Part shown: positions 44,061 to 57,000 of the stretch, one piece after another
Layout: each line of letters starts with the position of its first letter
Position numbering within the stretch: position 1 is the stretch's first letter
Source: Synchiropus splendidus
Taxonomy: Eukaryota > Chordata > Actinopteri > Syngnathiformes > Callionymidae
DNA length: 64,000 nucleotides
Direction: 5' to 3'
Assembly (NCBI RefSeq): GCF_027744825.2
Contig: NC_071349.1
Span: 20,934,501 to 20,998,500, forward strand
Program-made: the position numbers and the translations under genes
Notes under the pieces: model-generated
What the model saw: the letters and a program-made list of their open reading frames with translations, nothing else
Database searches by the model: none
Told to the model about the DNA's origin: nothing

Positions 44061-47000
44061 GTGTGTCGCCTGGACACAATTTGATTCTGCTCTCTTCATC
44101 TTGCATCTAAGCAACAACCTAAATCCCAGGATTGGATCTTTGGCCTTCCTCACCCCCCTCCCTCCCCTCTCCCTCTCCCCACTTGGCCCGTATTAAAGGC
44201 ACCAGGACCCAGGGTCCAGTCCAGGCCCAGCCGGGCCGCCAGCGTTGAACTCTCTCCGGCTAATCCATTTGTATCTTTCCACTGAGCCAGGAGAGCAAGT
44301 GGAGAGTAAGCTGCTGTCCCCGGGTGACCCAGATATCAGGCTGACGAGAGTCAAACCCAACCAAAAATAGGTCACGTTATTCCCATTTGGCCGGGACCGA
44401 ATTGGATTGTGACGTGGAACCAGAATGAGCGGAGGGCTGGACAGGACGACGAGAGGGAGACGGTGACCCCGGGTCAGAGACGGACACCGCCCCGTCCTGC
44501 CACCGGGCCTGGCTGGCTCTCTGTTGCATCCCTGCCTCAGGATCTCTCCTGGTTTCACTTCTGTCTGCTTCCGTCGTCCGCGGCTGGACTCCTGTCCTCG
44601 GCGCACCACAGCTCACGACAGATGCCGAAGAGGCGTGGTGTCCATACTGACGTGGAGTTGCTTTGGCTGGTGAGCCAGGCGCGCTCCTTCAGATGGAGCC
44701 CATGGTTCACACCGGAGCTGACCAACTGCTGCTCCGTGACCAGACAGTCAGTGGGAACTCAAGCATGAGTGAAGTCCCCTCGTGCTGCAGGCTCCTCTGA
44801 TGCCACATCATCAGCTTGTGCTGGGACCCCAACTCAAGCGCGTGTGTGGCGCCGGAAATATATCGAGGGGACGTTCTCCTGCTTTCACACTCCACAGCAG
44901 GTGACTCTCCAAAGCCAAGTGCTGCCAGCCAACTGAAGCCTGAACAGTGTTCACAAATCCTGTCGTCTGTCGCGCCAGTAGCAGCGAACCAGCATGCTAG
45001 CTTGCTGGCCTAGCGCAGGATTGGCAGAAGAGCTCCGCCTCTCCCCCAGCGTAGCCCCAACTGTTGGCCGCATCATGCCCAAACAAGCCGCTCCGATGAC
45101 GGCAAGCGGGTTGGATTCGCGGTGGCGGGGAGGGAGGCTTAGGCGGCGGAGCAGGACCAACAGCGGGGCAGGCAGTGAAAGCAAACACGGGGGCACCAAG
45201 TCCGTCCGCAGCAGCTCGCAGGGGACTGGAGCACGCCGGGGGGGCCCTGTGAGAACAGCCGGCTGGAGCACCGTGCCGCAGCTACGAGAGCATTCGCCGC
45301 AGATTTCAGAGTGCGTTTTGTGACGGTCAACCTCGACAGTGCTCAGCAAAAGTGAAGGGCTTGGAGACTCGTTGCTGAGCAAGTCGCAGCTCCGTTCGAG
45401 AGGTGCGGGTCACTGGCCTGCCTCACTTTGACCGGATTTCCGCCACAGGACTTTGACCTTGAAATGACTTGATCCCGACAGCGAGAAAGGTGAAGACTGT
45501 CGGCTCTCGCCTGACGTGCCGCCTCTTCCCAGCAGGAGGGGTTTGCAGCTTATGTGCCAAACTCACTGCCCCACACGTTCCATTCCTGATCTTGAGTTGG
45601 CCAAACTTTTCAACTGTCAAATCATGTTTCCAATATTTGAGGGCTCCTTGTTTGTCCAGCTCTTTTTCCTGTTCCTCGTCCATTGTTGGTGTTGTCTCTG
45701 CTTTGTCTTTACTCCTCTTCTTTTGTTGACATTATAACGCGTGTGTGTGTTTGTAAATGTTTTTTGACTGGAATTGAACGCTTTTTCTACTCTTGACTTC
45801 AGTTTCCCAAACGTGCTCATGGAGAAGGTGTTTTTGCCATCTGCATCTTGGGGCCTTGTGCAGTGCCTGACTCTGGCAGAGACCTGCACCATGTCGCACC
45901 ACACTCCTCCTCAGGCTGGAGGCAGAAGGAGGCATCGCCGGTTCCCAGGAATGAGAGGAGGAATACAGAGGGACGCGGGGCTTATGGTCACAGCCTCCCC
46001 AGCCGCCACCAGTCCCCCCTCTCACACAGGAAGTGGAACATTTGGCCTGTGCCCTGGTTCTCTCCTCACCATCATGGACGTGGATCTGGTGAAGGCTGCC
46101 GTCGGCCTGGCTCGCTGCCGAGGGAGAGATGGCTGGCCGAGGCGCTGCCTTAACCCTAGGTCATTGATGAGGCGGTTCCTTTTGGGCGAGCACAAGGGGC
46201 GGCTCGCTTCAGTCTCCTCTCACTCTCATTTCCTGGCTTCTGATGAGACTGACACTGAAATCACGCAACAAAGAAGAGGCTTCTGGACTCAGCAAAAACT
46301 ATTCAGGTGACGGCCAGCACCACCGTCAGGCTCAGCGGGACTCTGTTGTCACGGCGACCGCTCAGGTGCTGCACATCACGTCCTCTACTGGTCTGTGAGG
46401 CAGTGAGAGCGCCACCATGAGCATCTGCAACAAAGGGAAGTGACCAGAGTGGAGTCGACCCAGGGTGAACTTCCTCCCGCCGTCTCATGGACGTGGCTTC
46501 TGCTGTCTCCTCTCGGAAAGTCCAGGACATTCAGAGCAGCTGAGGGAGACCCATCGTAAAGTTCTACCTCAGAGTGGTGACCAGAGTGACCTGCAGCTCA
46601 AATAGCTTTCTGGCCTCTTGGCTTTTATTTTTATGTATATACATTTCAAATGAGTGCTGACCTTTTTATTTCTCATGAAAAGATTTTTCTGTTTTCTTTC
46701 TGTGTTTTTTAAAAACTGCTCAGTTTCAAATAAGTAGAGACTTTTCAAATGTGAATTGTAGTTTACAAGCAGATGTTTGTTTTCACTTGAGATAGTTGCT
46801 GGTGTGAATGACGCTGCGTGCTCATTGTTTTGGCCGGCCCTCATAAGGTCTTGAAACACGGGGTGGTTTCTCCCTGGCCCAGAGTCCTGGCCCCGGTGAG
46901 TCAAGTGCTGAGGGGGAGAGGCTGGGGAAAGAGTTACGGAGAGAGAGTCTCCAAGGTCCGCTTTGAATGAGCACAGTTCATTTCTCGGGCCCCAGGTTCC

Positions 47001-50000
47001 AGCATCCGTCTGCAACCAGTCATTGTGAAAAATAGCAGCAACCCACATTGTTCATGTGTGAGGAGAGGGTCGCCTCCTCAGCATCACATGGTTCCTGCTG
47101 CTTCTTTTGGTCACCGCCACGACGGGCTCCAGGGTGCTGTCCCAGCTAGCAAGGGTCAGAGGACACCTGCACTGGCACCAGTCAAGTGAGATCTTCCCAC
47201 GCAGAGAAGCCAAAGCCTGGATTGCGTCTCATCACGGAGCCGCTGAACAACGGGCTGAGAGGCTTGTTGATGTCCAAAAGGCCCATTTCCTCAGCGGCGA
47301 CACACCAGCGCTGACACACCAGCGTATTGGTCCTGCCTTCCTGCAGCTGGGATGCAGACTCGGCCCACCGAAGAGCCTTTTGGAAACTGCATTCATTTCT
47401 CAGGATTCCGTGGATGAAAAGGTCAAGAAGTGTTGAAGGCACCACGGAAGACTGAGCAAGCCCTTCTACTTGCACCGGCCCGACCCGCTGCACCGGGTGA
47501 GGCCTGATGGGCCAGAGCTCACATGTGGATGTTTGGAGCCCGGCTCCGGATCAGTCAGTAACCTACATTTGTCTCTCTCTAATTCCTGGTCCAGCCTGAG
47601 CGCCGTCACGTAAACCACATTTCTATTGGCTGAAATAAAGCCAAACACATCAAAAAGATGATTCCAGCTCCAAGTCCACAATGCAGGCTGCTGGCTGACG
47701 TGCCCCTTAGCAAAGCTCCGGTGAAGGAGAGTGTGGGAACGGCGGCACTCAGCAGGGCACCGCAGGCCTCCTTGGCAGGACGCTGGCAGAGGGGATTGTG
47801 GGAAATTACGCAGGATTAGAGCTGGTGTCTAATGCCTTCATCCAGCCGGACACTTGCATCAAGGAACTGGACCGTCGGACAAAGCGAGAGGGGTGAGAGC
47901 CCTGTCGACTTGTTCCCAGCGCAGACGCAGGAGAGGACGGCCAAAGTTTGACTCCTTCTGAAGAGACGTGAGCCAGTGAGCCGCCTGTCACCCGGTCCAC
48001 GTATATCCGTGGCCAGTTCCAAAGATGTGGAGCGGCTTTCACTTGCTTCTGTAGAGGCAGGACGTACTGAGTGGCATGAGGACGATGCTTGGAGCCGGTC
48101 CAAGCTGCTGCGCTGCGAGGGAGAAATGGCACACAGGAGGACAAAGGTGTCTCGCAGTCCTGGGAGGCCACCTGTTTCTTTCCACCCGCCCATCCATCTG
48201 GACCTTCCTTCGAATGCAGGCCGCGCTCCTCCAATGGCTGCAACCTGCCTCCTCAGATGATGACTCTGTGGAGTCTGTCAGAACAGTGACCGAGCGGGTT
48301 CGTGCAGGACGGGCCGTGAAATGACCAGACTTTACCGGTCCCTCTGAAGAAGTGGCCAGGCGTGTGGACCCCAGAGGCTCAGGACAAGAGAGCTCAGCCT
48401 CTCTTGATCTAAAGCGTCCGACACTCAAATTGCTCAGCTGATGGAGACGTCTGGTGAGGATGGGGATCTTTGGGACTGGGCCTGCTATTTCTACAACTAC
48501 TGCCTTGATATGAGAGTTTTCCAGTTTCTCTTGACAAGCATCAAATGTTCCTATGCCACACACACCGTCAGTGAACATCAGTCCCATGAAAACCCTCATA
48601 GTTGCACGGCACACACGTGCACTGCCCTTGTGTGCTGCGGCGTCAGGTGGCTCTGACTCCAGTTCAACATACACACACATGCCTCTCAAGAAGCTTTGGA
48701 GTATTTGCTGGAATATTCCGGCTCTCCCACTCTGCACTGGCTGCACACGCTGCCCTCATGAACCAAGTCCAAGGTGCACTGATGAAAGCATGGCGGCAAG
48801 GCGAGAGTCGTCCATTGTGGACTTGGTGCCAAAGTTGGTGTTGTTATTGCTTCTGGTTGTCATTCTAAGGTCAAGACTTCAGATTTACTCTCCTCAAGAC
48901 AGAACTGCCAAGTCAGCACTTCCTGCTGAAACGCAGTATAAATAGCTTTTTCATCCAAAAACAGCCTGCGCCATCGAGCGCAGGCTTCGTCAGCGAACAC
49001 ATTCGGTTCAGTTTCAGACTGACCTCAAGTCTGATCCTGGAGCCCAAGACTGACTGTAGAGAGTGGAGCAAGAGATGGGAGTGAGACTGGACACATGAAA
49101 AGAGAAGGACATGAAGAGCATGAATGCGTCATGGTTCATGCTTTTACTTTGTCACTTCCTGCAGCCCGGTTCCTTGTTTGCTCTCTCACCCCCTCCAGCT
49201 TCATGGCAGCGCAGCTGGCTCTCATTCCACTGACTGCCTCTGCAGAGATTTAGCATGTGCTGCCAGATGATCGTCTGTTGTTCTCATGGTACGTTCCCTC
49301 TCCATTGCTCTGTTGGCTTGTGACCCTGTTTATCTCTCTGTTTTGCTCTGCGTTCATCTCCTCCTTCTGTCACCTTTGTCTCTCTTCTCGCTCTACCTAG
49401 CGCTCCTATTGACGAACTGTTAACCTTGCTTGTCCGAGTCATCTGCTCTTGGGTCGACGATAACCAGCAGAGGCCTCACGACTGTCTTTTCAAAGGAAAC
49501 ATCCGAATGAAAAACCACAACATTTGAGATGCTGGGCCCAGCTGTTTGAAAACAAGAGTTTCTCTGGGCAAGTTACTTTAAGTGAGTAACTTGGTCACTA
49601 GTTAGCGCGTTCAAAAGTAACTGTGCTCCCTCAAGTTACTCGTGGCTAGTGAAAGTAACTTTTTAAAAAGCTGTGTATCATCTTGGAACAGTCACAGTCA
49701 TCGGGCTGGGTCAGGAACCGGCAACATTGGGTCAGAATCGGGCCCCGTTATCGTCGTTTGTGTGGCCTGCTGAACTAGCTAGTCAGGTAACTGAGGCTCT
49801 GGAGGAGACTTCAGTGACCTCAAGGTGCAGCGGCAGTGAGAGTGCAAGTGAACCAATGACAATATTGACACTTCTGACATATGGCCTATTTATTGTGATC
49901 ATTTAGATGAGCAACTAGACTTTTAGCAGTGCAACAATATCAAGTCTTTCACAGAACACTTGGTAGCAGCAGGAACAAAGCGATCATCTCAGCAGCAGCA

Positions 50001-53000
50001 ACTGGAAACATGAGCTGCAGTGACACCTCCACAGCTGCGAGAGGCAGCGTGTCTTCCTCGCGGTGCTAGCGTCTTCGCCTGCTCCCCAGGTGAAGGCTGC
50101 GCAGCAGGCGCTCCCAAGCCAGGCGGCCTGGAGTAGGACAAAGAAAAGTCAAATAGAAGCTGGTGTCAGCACATCATCAGTCATTTGGGATTGGGGTCCC
50201 GGTGGTGTGAACAGGAGGAACCCGAGAGCGTCTTTGTCCTGTGGCGCATGCTGCACTGGAGTCACGGTGGCGCGGCACTCGCGAGACAGGAGCGGGAAAC
50301 AAAGGTTACCTGCTCAAGATGGCGTCCCTGGGGAGGCCTACCTGCGCACGTGTCCCGGGTCTGCTACACAGTGCGCTACATACTGCCAAAACGGTGCAGC
50401 CCATGCCAGCAGTGAAGTGGTGCCCAGGCTGAGCAACAACAGCTCCAACGTGTGCTTCATCTCTGGCTACTCTTCAGCTCATCTGCCACTTTTGAGCCCA
50501 CAATGACCCTCAGGGAGCGTTCCTTTCTTCTGTGGAGGCGAGCGGCTGGCAGCGGAGACACTCCCTGTCTGCGTGGGCGCCCCCTGTTGGGCGCCTCGTG
50601 ACGGTGATGGGGAAGCTTCCATGGCGAGGGGCAGCTCCAGTTTCAAGGCTGTCCACTGACGTGACCGTCGAGTGCTCAGTGGTGAGTCCGCTGAAGGGGG
50701 CCGGCGAGTATCTGTGCTCAGGACAAAGGACCTCAACAAGGTCCAGAACCCTCAGCATCAGGAAGCAGGCCCCCGTCATCAAATCGGTAAAGAGGATTAA
50801 CTTTTTTCATCCAGGAATCTTATTAATATTGTGACATCGCTGACCTGAAAGTGAGGAAATCCTAAATCATCCCAGCCTTTGTATCTGGGGCACGGGAAGA
50901 TTCTCCTCCTTTTATGGGCGGCAGCACAGACTGAGACTTACAGAGTCAGACGTGTCACTTGGGGTGAGTGGGGAGGATGCCATGCAGCACCAAGACCCGC
51001 TGAGAGAAAACCTCATCGCAAAAATGACAAAAAGGTCTGGGGACAAGGTGGTCACGCACGCTTATGGACTTACCATCACTGGGAAATAAGTCAAGTGTGG
51101 GGAAAACCACGGGCTCCGCAACTCTGGAGTGACTCTCTTCACTCGGCGTCACAGTGAAACTCTTTGCTGCTTTCACAGTGTGTCAAAAGCACGTCGTTTC
51201 AGAGACTCACTGAGTTGCACAAGAGCCAAAACACTTTGGTCAACCTGAAGTACAAGTATGACATGCAATAAAGGGGAATAAAACCCGTTTTTTAAACAAA
51301 TATTTTCTTAACAAGCATGACAACTAGTAATTATTCACTGAGCGCAAAAGTTCCAGGAAAAAAGCTGGGAAAAATGCTTCAGAGCATCAGAAACTTGAAT
51401 GAAAATACCACTGAGAAGAAGAGGTTTCCTTGCTCGGTCTGAGCGTCACACGGCTTCCTCCACTCCAGAGTCTCTCACCTCACGACACACTCCGAGGCTG
51501 ACCTCGGCCCTTGACGTCGGCAGCAGAGAAACCTCTCGCAGGACTTGACTCCAGTCAGAGCCAGAGACTCTGGGGGGGGGGGGTCCTCGCGTGACGGCCT
51601 GAGAGTGACAGTGTCTTTTATGGCCTGAATGTTTCAACTGTCCCGGGCTGAAAATCCGTCACAGATTCGCTTAGCGTGCCAAAAGTGACAGGACGGGTTG
51701 TGTGGAGCTCCAATGGGCTCGGGGTGGAGGCCGCGGGGCGAGAGCGCTCCTGGAGCCCATTCCTACTGTAAACAGCAGGATGAACGTGTGAGACACAGGC
51801 AGGGCAGACATGACTCGTTTGGCTGCACTGAGTCAAAGCATTTTTCCTCTCTCTTGACAACATGTCTTGACAGTGGATATTTAAGGAAGCACCCCACACA
51901 TCCTTCACCCAAATCGGCTGACCAGCTCGGTCGGTATGAGCAAAGTTGCAGATTTAATGAGGCAAAAACCATGATGACCAACTTGGGTTTTTCGACACCT
52001 GCCGCGTGCACTGCGATCGCTCTCCAGGGTTTTTGACTGTGGTCCCATGGAGGAGGCAGTGTCAAGTCCCAGATCCTGGACTCTGACTTGAGTGACGTTA
52101 GGAATCACGCGCACTTGACTCGGCACAGTTGCTAGTCTGCTCCGCGCCACTCTCTCCAGCTGTGGAGAGACCTTCCCTCAGGGCTCCACCTGGCGTGAGG
52201 AGTCAGGAGCTCCTGGATAAACGCTGGCCGGCGAGTGAGCAGTTGCACCTCTGGAAACACCTGCCACACAGTATAGCAATGCACTTTTATGTCCCGGGCA
52301 GGAGTAACCCCAGTGCAGCTCCTGCTTCTAACACGGGGGCACCCCAGCCCCCCTGGGGGTGGGGGCGAGGTCGCCGACTTATCGGCTCCTGCCGCGACAG
52401 GAGAGCTACACAGCCATTCACAGACCTGCTCTGTCATGCAGCTGCCACTGCACCTCTCAGTGTCTGACCTTCCTACACTCTGAAGCTCCTCTTCTCTGTG
52501 AAGACCTGACCGATCACCAGGGAGTTGACAGGAAACACGGGTGCACGTGCGGCAGGGCCTGGCAGCGGATCAGGGGATGGAACGCTGCTGGCACGTCAGC
52601 ATCATTTTAGCTTTTGGTGACACGACTGCGTTCCACAGTTGCGTGTTTGTGTGCACCTTCTCATGGACCCTGAGGACAGTGGCCTGATCGGGTGAGCCGA
52701 GTCATGAGGACAGGAAGACATCTCAACTGCATCATCGACGGGCGGCAGAGGGCGAAGAGGCCGGCGGGCTAACGTGGCTAATCCATCCTGAGTGATGGCC
52801 ACTTTAGAGAGAGGCGGCCCGACAGATGGAGAGCATCCCATCCCAGGCGCTTGGGCTCCTAACCTGCAGCCCCTCACCCGACCCTCCACCTGCCCCCATC
52901 CCGCACGCACGACACACGCTGGACTTTCATGCCTGACGTGGAGCCTGCGTGGTACATTGATCCTCCACAGTCAATGAGCGCGTGGACGAGTGCGTGCCCA

Positions 53001-54000
53001 GTCAAGACCTTGCATTCACAAGGACGCGGCACAAATAAGGACATGGTTAGGGGTGGAAACACCCGGGTGCAGCTTCTTTTACTCGTCTTACGAGTGGTGC
53101 AGCAAAGTCAAGCAAGAGCCTAATGATGACAGCCATTCATCTTCTTCCCACTGGAGGCACCGACAGCAAGTTTGCTCCTCCTCCTTCACCAACATCCGCT
53201 TTCTCCAACCGAGGACATCGAGTCTGCTCACATGCTAATGCCGTTATTCCACTCACTTCCATGTCCCCGTCACGTGGAGCGAAACATGACCCCATAACAC
53301 ACTTCTCTGGCGAGATGTTCCTGTCGTCCAAGTCCTTGTTGACTCATCGTTCTACACTGCTAGAGATCGGATCCAGAGCTAGGCAAAAGAGGCGGCTCTC
53401 CGCAGGGTGGACGGCGGCCCCTGCTGGACATCAGGAGGGACCAGGACTAACAAGGCGGACCCTCTCTCAGAACCACCGGGTCTCAGCGTTCCAGCTCCGA
53501 GCAGCTGCAGCACTCCACTTGCTTCCACTGTGCTTACACGCCACTCGCACTTTGTTCCCATCTTGCAGCCGCAGATCCTGGCTGGAACACTGACTGCCTC
53601 TCCGCTGGCGTCTCAGAGACTCCACTTTGATCTACGACACTGCATGAAGTCTTGGTTAACAAGGTGAGCCGACTAGAGACAGGAAGATCTGCTTATCCCT
53701 CCAGGCTTCAGCCACAGACCACTTCATTTCTTTCACTTATTCCAAATTGAGTCTCAGCGCGGGCTCTGTCCGCTGCGCCCCCTGCTGTGCAGCCTCAGAT
53801 CATGTCCCTTTTTTCCTCCTCAGCTGGGGGCGCTCTGCGTCATCAGCCTCGCCACAACCTATTCACCACCATTGCCTTGACCTCCTCATTACTCAGTCAC
53901 TTCTTTGCTGTACGAGTCGTCGAAGCTCAGAAACCCGTCCTTCACTCACTATATGTTTGCACGGTATGACTGGCCTCAGCAGGTCCCCATCTGTCTGGAC
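44061..54000. other. Intergenic stretch, no gene supported
   Basis: No exon with a recognisable domain is present on either strand. An AT-richer unique block at about 44240-44420 (CCAAAAATAGGTCACG) may be regulatory. AATAAA pairs at 51267-51272 and 51277-51282, and AT-rich DNA at 46600-46760, could be transcript ends, but no coding exon supports this. A repeat of GTAAC/GTTAC words lies at 49569-49663. Confidence 0.45.
49569..49663. repeat. GTAAC/GTTAC palindromic repeat (MITE-like remnant)
   Basis: AAGTTACTT, GAGTAACTT, AAAAGTAACTG, CAAGTTACTC and GAAAGTAACTT alternate in both orientations over about 95 bp. This is the pattern of a dispersed self-complementary repeat found in many vertebrate genomes. 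Confidence 0.5.
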
Positions 54001-57000
54001 TGTCGGACCATGGTTCTGAAAGTGCATACTGCCATGGAGGGGTGGTCTCGGATACAAACCATGGTCTTGGTATCACATTCATGGTTGAGGAGGAAGCCGC
54101 TAAAACAATGTCTTTGAAGCATCTCTGTGATCTCGGAGATGCTTCAGTGTGAACTGTAGTTACAGTTTGCTTAACGCACTGCGTCATGTGGACACAGACT
54201 ACCAGAATGGACCCATGCTGAGTGTCCATGACTCAGTCCCAACTGATCAGAAGCCTCGGGAATGACACCAAGAGAGCTGGGTGTCGGCGTCCCACGATCC
54301 AAATCACAGGAGCAGGGGTCACTCACACTTTCCAACAACGTTCGGAGCGACAAGTGAAAGGTGACGGCAGAAGGCGATGGGCGGAACAGGTGGCGGCGGC
54401 GCCCCGAGCCTCCCCAGGAAGGGCTCAGCTTACTGGAGAAAGTCAGGCAGCAGATGGCCACCAAGGAAGTGAGTGAGCTAGACACGCGCCAGATGGGGGA
54501 AGCAGTGGTAACAAAGACACACGGGGGGGGGGCGGCTCGTGTGCTCGCTCGTGTCCAGGTTCATTAGCTGGCAGGGTGTTTAGGGGCCATTAGCGGCGCC
54601 GTCCCTCATGAGCCCGTGTTCTGTCAGAAGCAGACGCCCTTCTCCGGGGTTCCTGTTCCCTCCTGCTCACCATTTAGTCGTGAGTGATACTAGTGGGAGT
54701 CATGGTAACACTGCTTTACAGGCAACAGAGTTGTCAGCAGGGTGGGGTTCCAGCGCTGGAGCCCTGACTGAAAAGCTGCTGTCTCCCACGGCTCTAAACC
54801 CAGACTGAGGGCCGGCTAGCAGAGACCCACCCGAGGGTCCTTCCACAGGGGCAGGACTGAACAGGGGGCCAGACTTGGGCCAATAGGAGTGATGTTTGTG
54901 GACCAATCCGTCTGCTGTGCCTGGTTCAGCTGAAGGGCAGTTGGTGCCTTTCACCTCATGGAGACATGAGGAGACACAATACAACGTCCATATCCCACAC
55001 AGTGGCCGCTGGCGCCCGCCTCGGCTACTGCTTTTTAAAAACAGGTCTTTTAGCAGGACCGATCAGGAGGCTGCATCTCAATAGCTGGGCTTCTGTGGAA
55101 CCTCTTGCAGGCTCCAGAACCCACATCATCGATGAGCGACGACCTTACTTGAAGGGAGGATATCAGAGTTCTCTCAGTCTGACAACGTGAATTTCTTGTG
55201 GCAGAAATTGTGCAGTCCCGTTTGTGAGTCACGAGAGGTCAACAGCGGGTCGTGTGGTTCTCCTGAATCTGTGTCCAATGGTGGTTTACTTGCCGAGACA
55301 CTCGTGCTGCGAAGGTGAGAAACATGCGGCGTCGCATGGAGAGTGTGTGTGTGTCTGTGGCGGAAGGTAATGTCACGGTGCTGCCGGCTCAGGAATGAGC
55401 TCTGGAATGTTAATGGGGGGGGGGGGGGGAAGGGCAACAGGACTTAAATGCCACGCAGATGTGCCGCGTCCATGACGCAATCTGCCGAGGAAATGAGTTG
55501 TGGCGCTGTCAGCTGAAGTTTTGTCACGTCTTGTAAGGCCACACCCCCCTCGCAGCCCATCTGGCCATGATCACTGGGGCGTTTGGATCCCAGACTCCAG
55601 GACAGACCCGGGACGTCTCAGGAAGCAGGGGTTCTGGGGAGGGGACAGCCAGAACCATTCCTTCTCTCTTACAGCCGCCTGCATCAGGAGTCTCACCTGG
55701 AAGTCGGCCTGTCTGGTGGGCACGGCTGAGGCCACCAAATGAGTCAAAGACCTGACACAGTGAAGTTGTTTTCCCACTGTCTTCATTCTACATCGGTTGC
55801 ATCAGGACACGTGGCTGTATTGGATCGTGAGTCAGGAACACCAGGAAATGGAAGACAGCCATACCCAGCTCTATGTCTGCTGCGAAGGCAGCGACGGGTT
55901 TCCCACACATTGAGCTGTCATGACTCGCTATTGTTCTGGAGCAGGTTCTTTGAATGGTTAACTTTCTTAGAGTCTTGCAAAGTTTAGCCCTGAGCGGCGT
56001 CTGATTGGCCACCGTTAATCCCACTGGTGACGCCAAGCCTGCGCACAGGCTGCGCCTTTTTGAAAAACAGCGCTGTGTTTGTCTGGCAGAGTAACATTCT
56101 TCTTTTCAGTCAGTGCAGCCGAAACACTACTGACGTGTGCATCATATGTACACGCTGATGGACCAGAGACTACATGCCTACTTCACCAACCACAATCCCA
56201 GGAATGGCACGCATCCTCACCTGGTGGCTGCCAGAGCTGCGGGGGCCTGACTGAAGGTCTCCACTGTCTAAAGTGAAAAGAGTGCGCTGATCATTTCGTT
56301 GACAACGAGAATGTTTGGAATTGTCACAACCGCGGGGGAGACTTCATGATCAACCCCAGTCTTGATCTTGAAGCAAAAACGTATTCCACATTGTGCTTAG
56401 GAATGTATTCTGGTGGTTTCCATGACCACGCCATAGTTCTCTGCATGCGATGCAAACGAGTGTGGAGTCTGCTAATCCAACTTCTTTGCCCCCTGAGGCC
56501 GACCCCTGCGTCCCTGCATCTCTTATTGTTATTTTCCGGTGACTGAACTATGTACAATCTCATGAGATTCTGCTCCTCGCGACTAGAGTCGATTCATCCT
56601 GCAGTTGGGAGGAGCAGCTGGCTCAATAGAAGAGGGCGGCGCTTCATCTGCTCCTCTTCGTGTTAGGGAAGGTGTCAGCGTGCTGCCGCTCCCGTCCAGA
56701 CTGCACTGCTATTCACTCAGTGTCCGCTCCCTCGTCTGTGGCGAGTGGAGCGAGGGAAGAGTGCGCTGCACATGCGCGCCATACTGGGGACTGGAAATGT
56801 CTGCTCCAGCATTTCCACACAGCACAAAAGGAAGCAGACGTGGCAGGACAAAACCCCGGCTCATCTGGAGCTGAAGCTGGAGCCTGTCAGTGTGTGTTGA
56901 GTGACCGACGGCGGCGTCACATTCTTCAACAGATCAGGGCGTGGGAACTTCATGAGGTCGTTGAGCTCCACTGACCGCTGGATTTCTCCTCTCACCTGTG

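Noticed and set aside
42897..44196. Two ~390-codon + strand open frames rich in Pro/Ser/Ile/His
   Set aside because: They are translations of the ATCC array. Every frame is open because the unit lacks stop codons.
46569..47048. 159-codon minus-strand frame with downstream AT-rich DNA
   Set aside because: The sequence has no family resemblance, and its second half is simply Lys/Asn-rich translation of AT-rich DNA.
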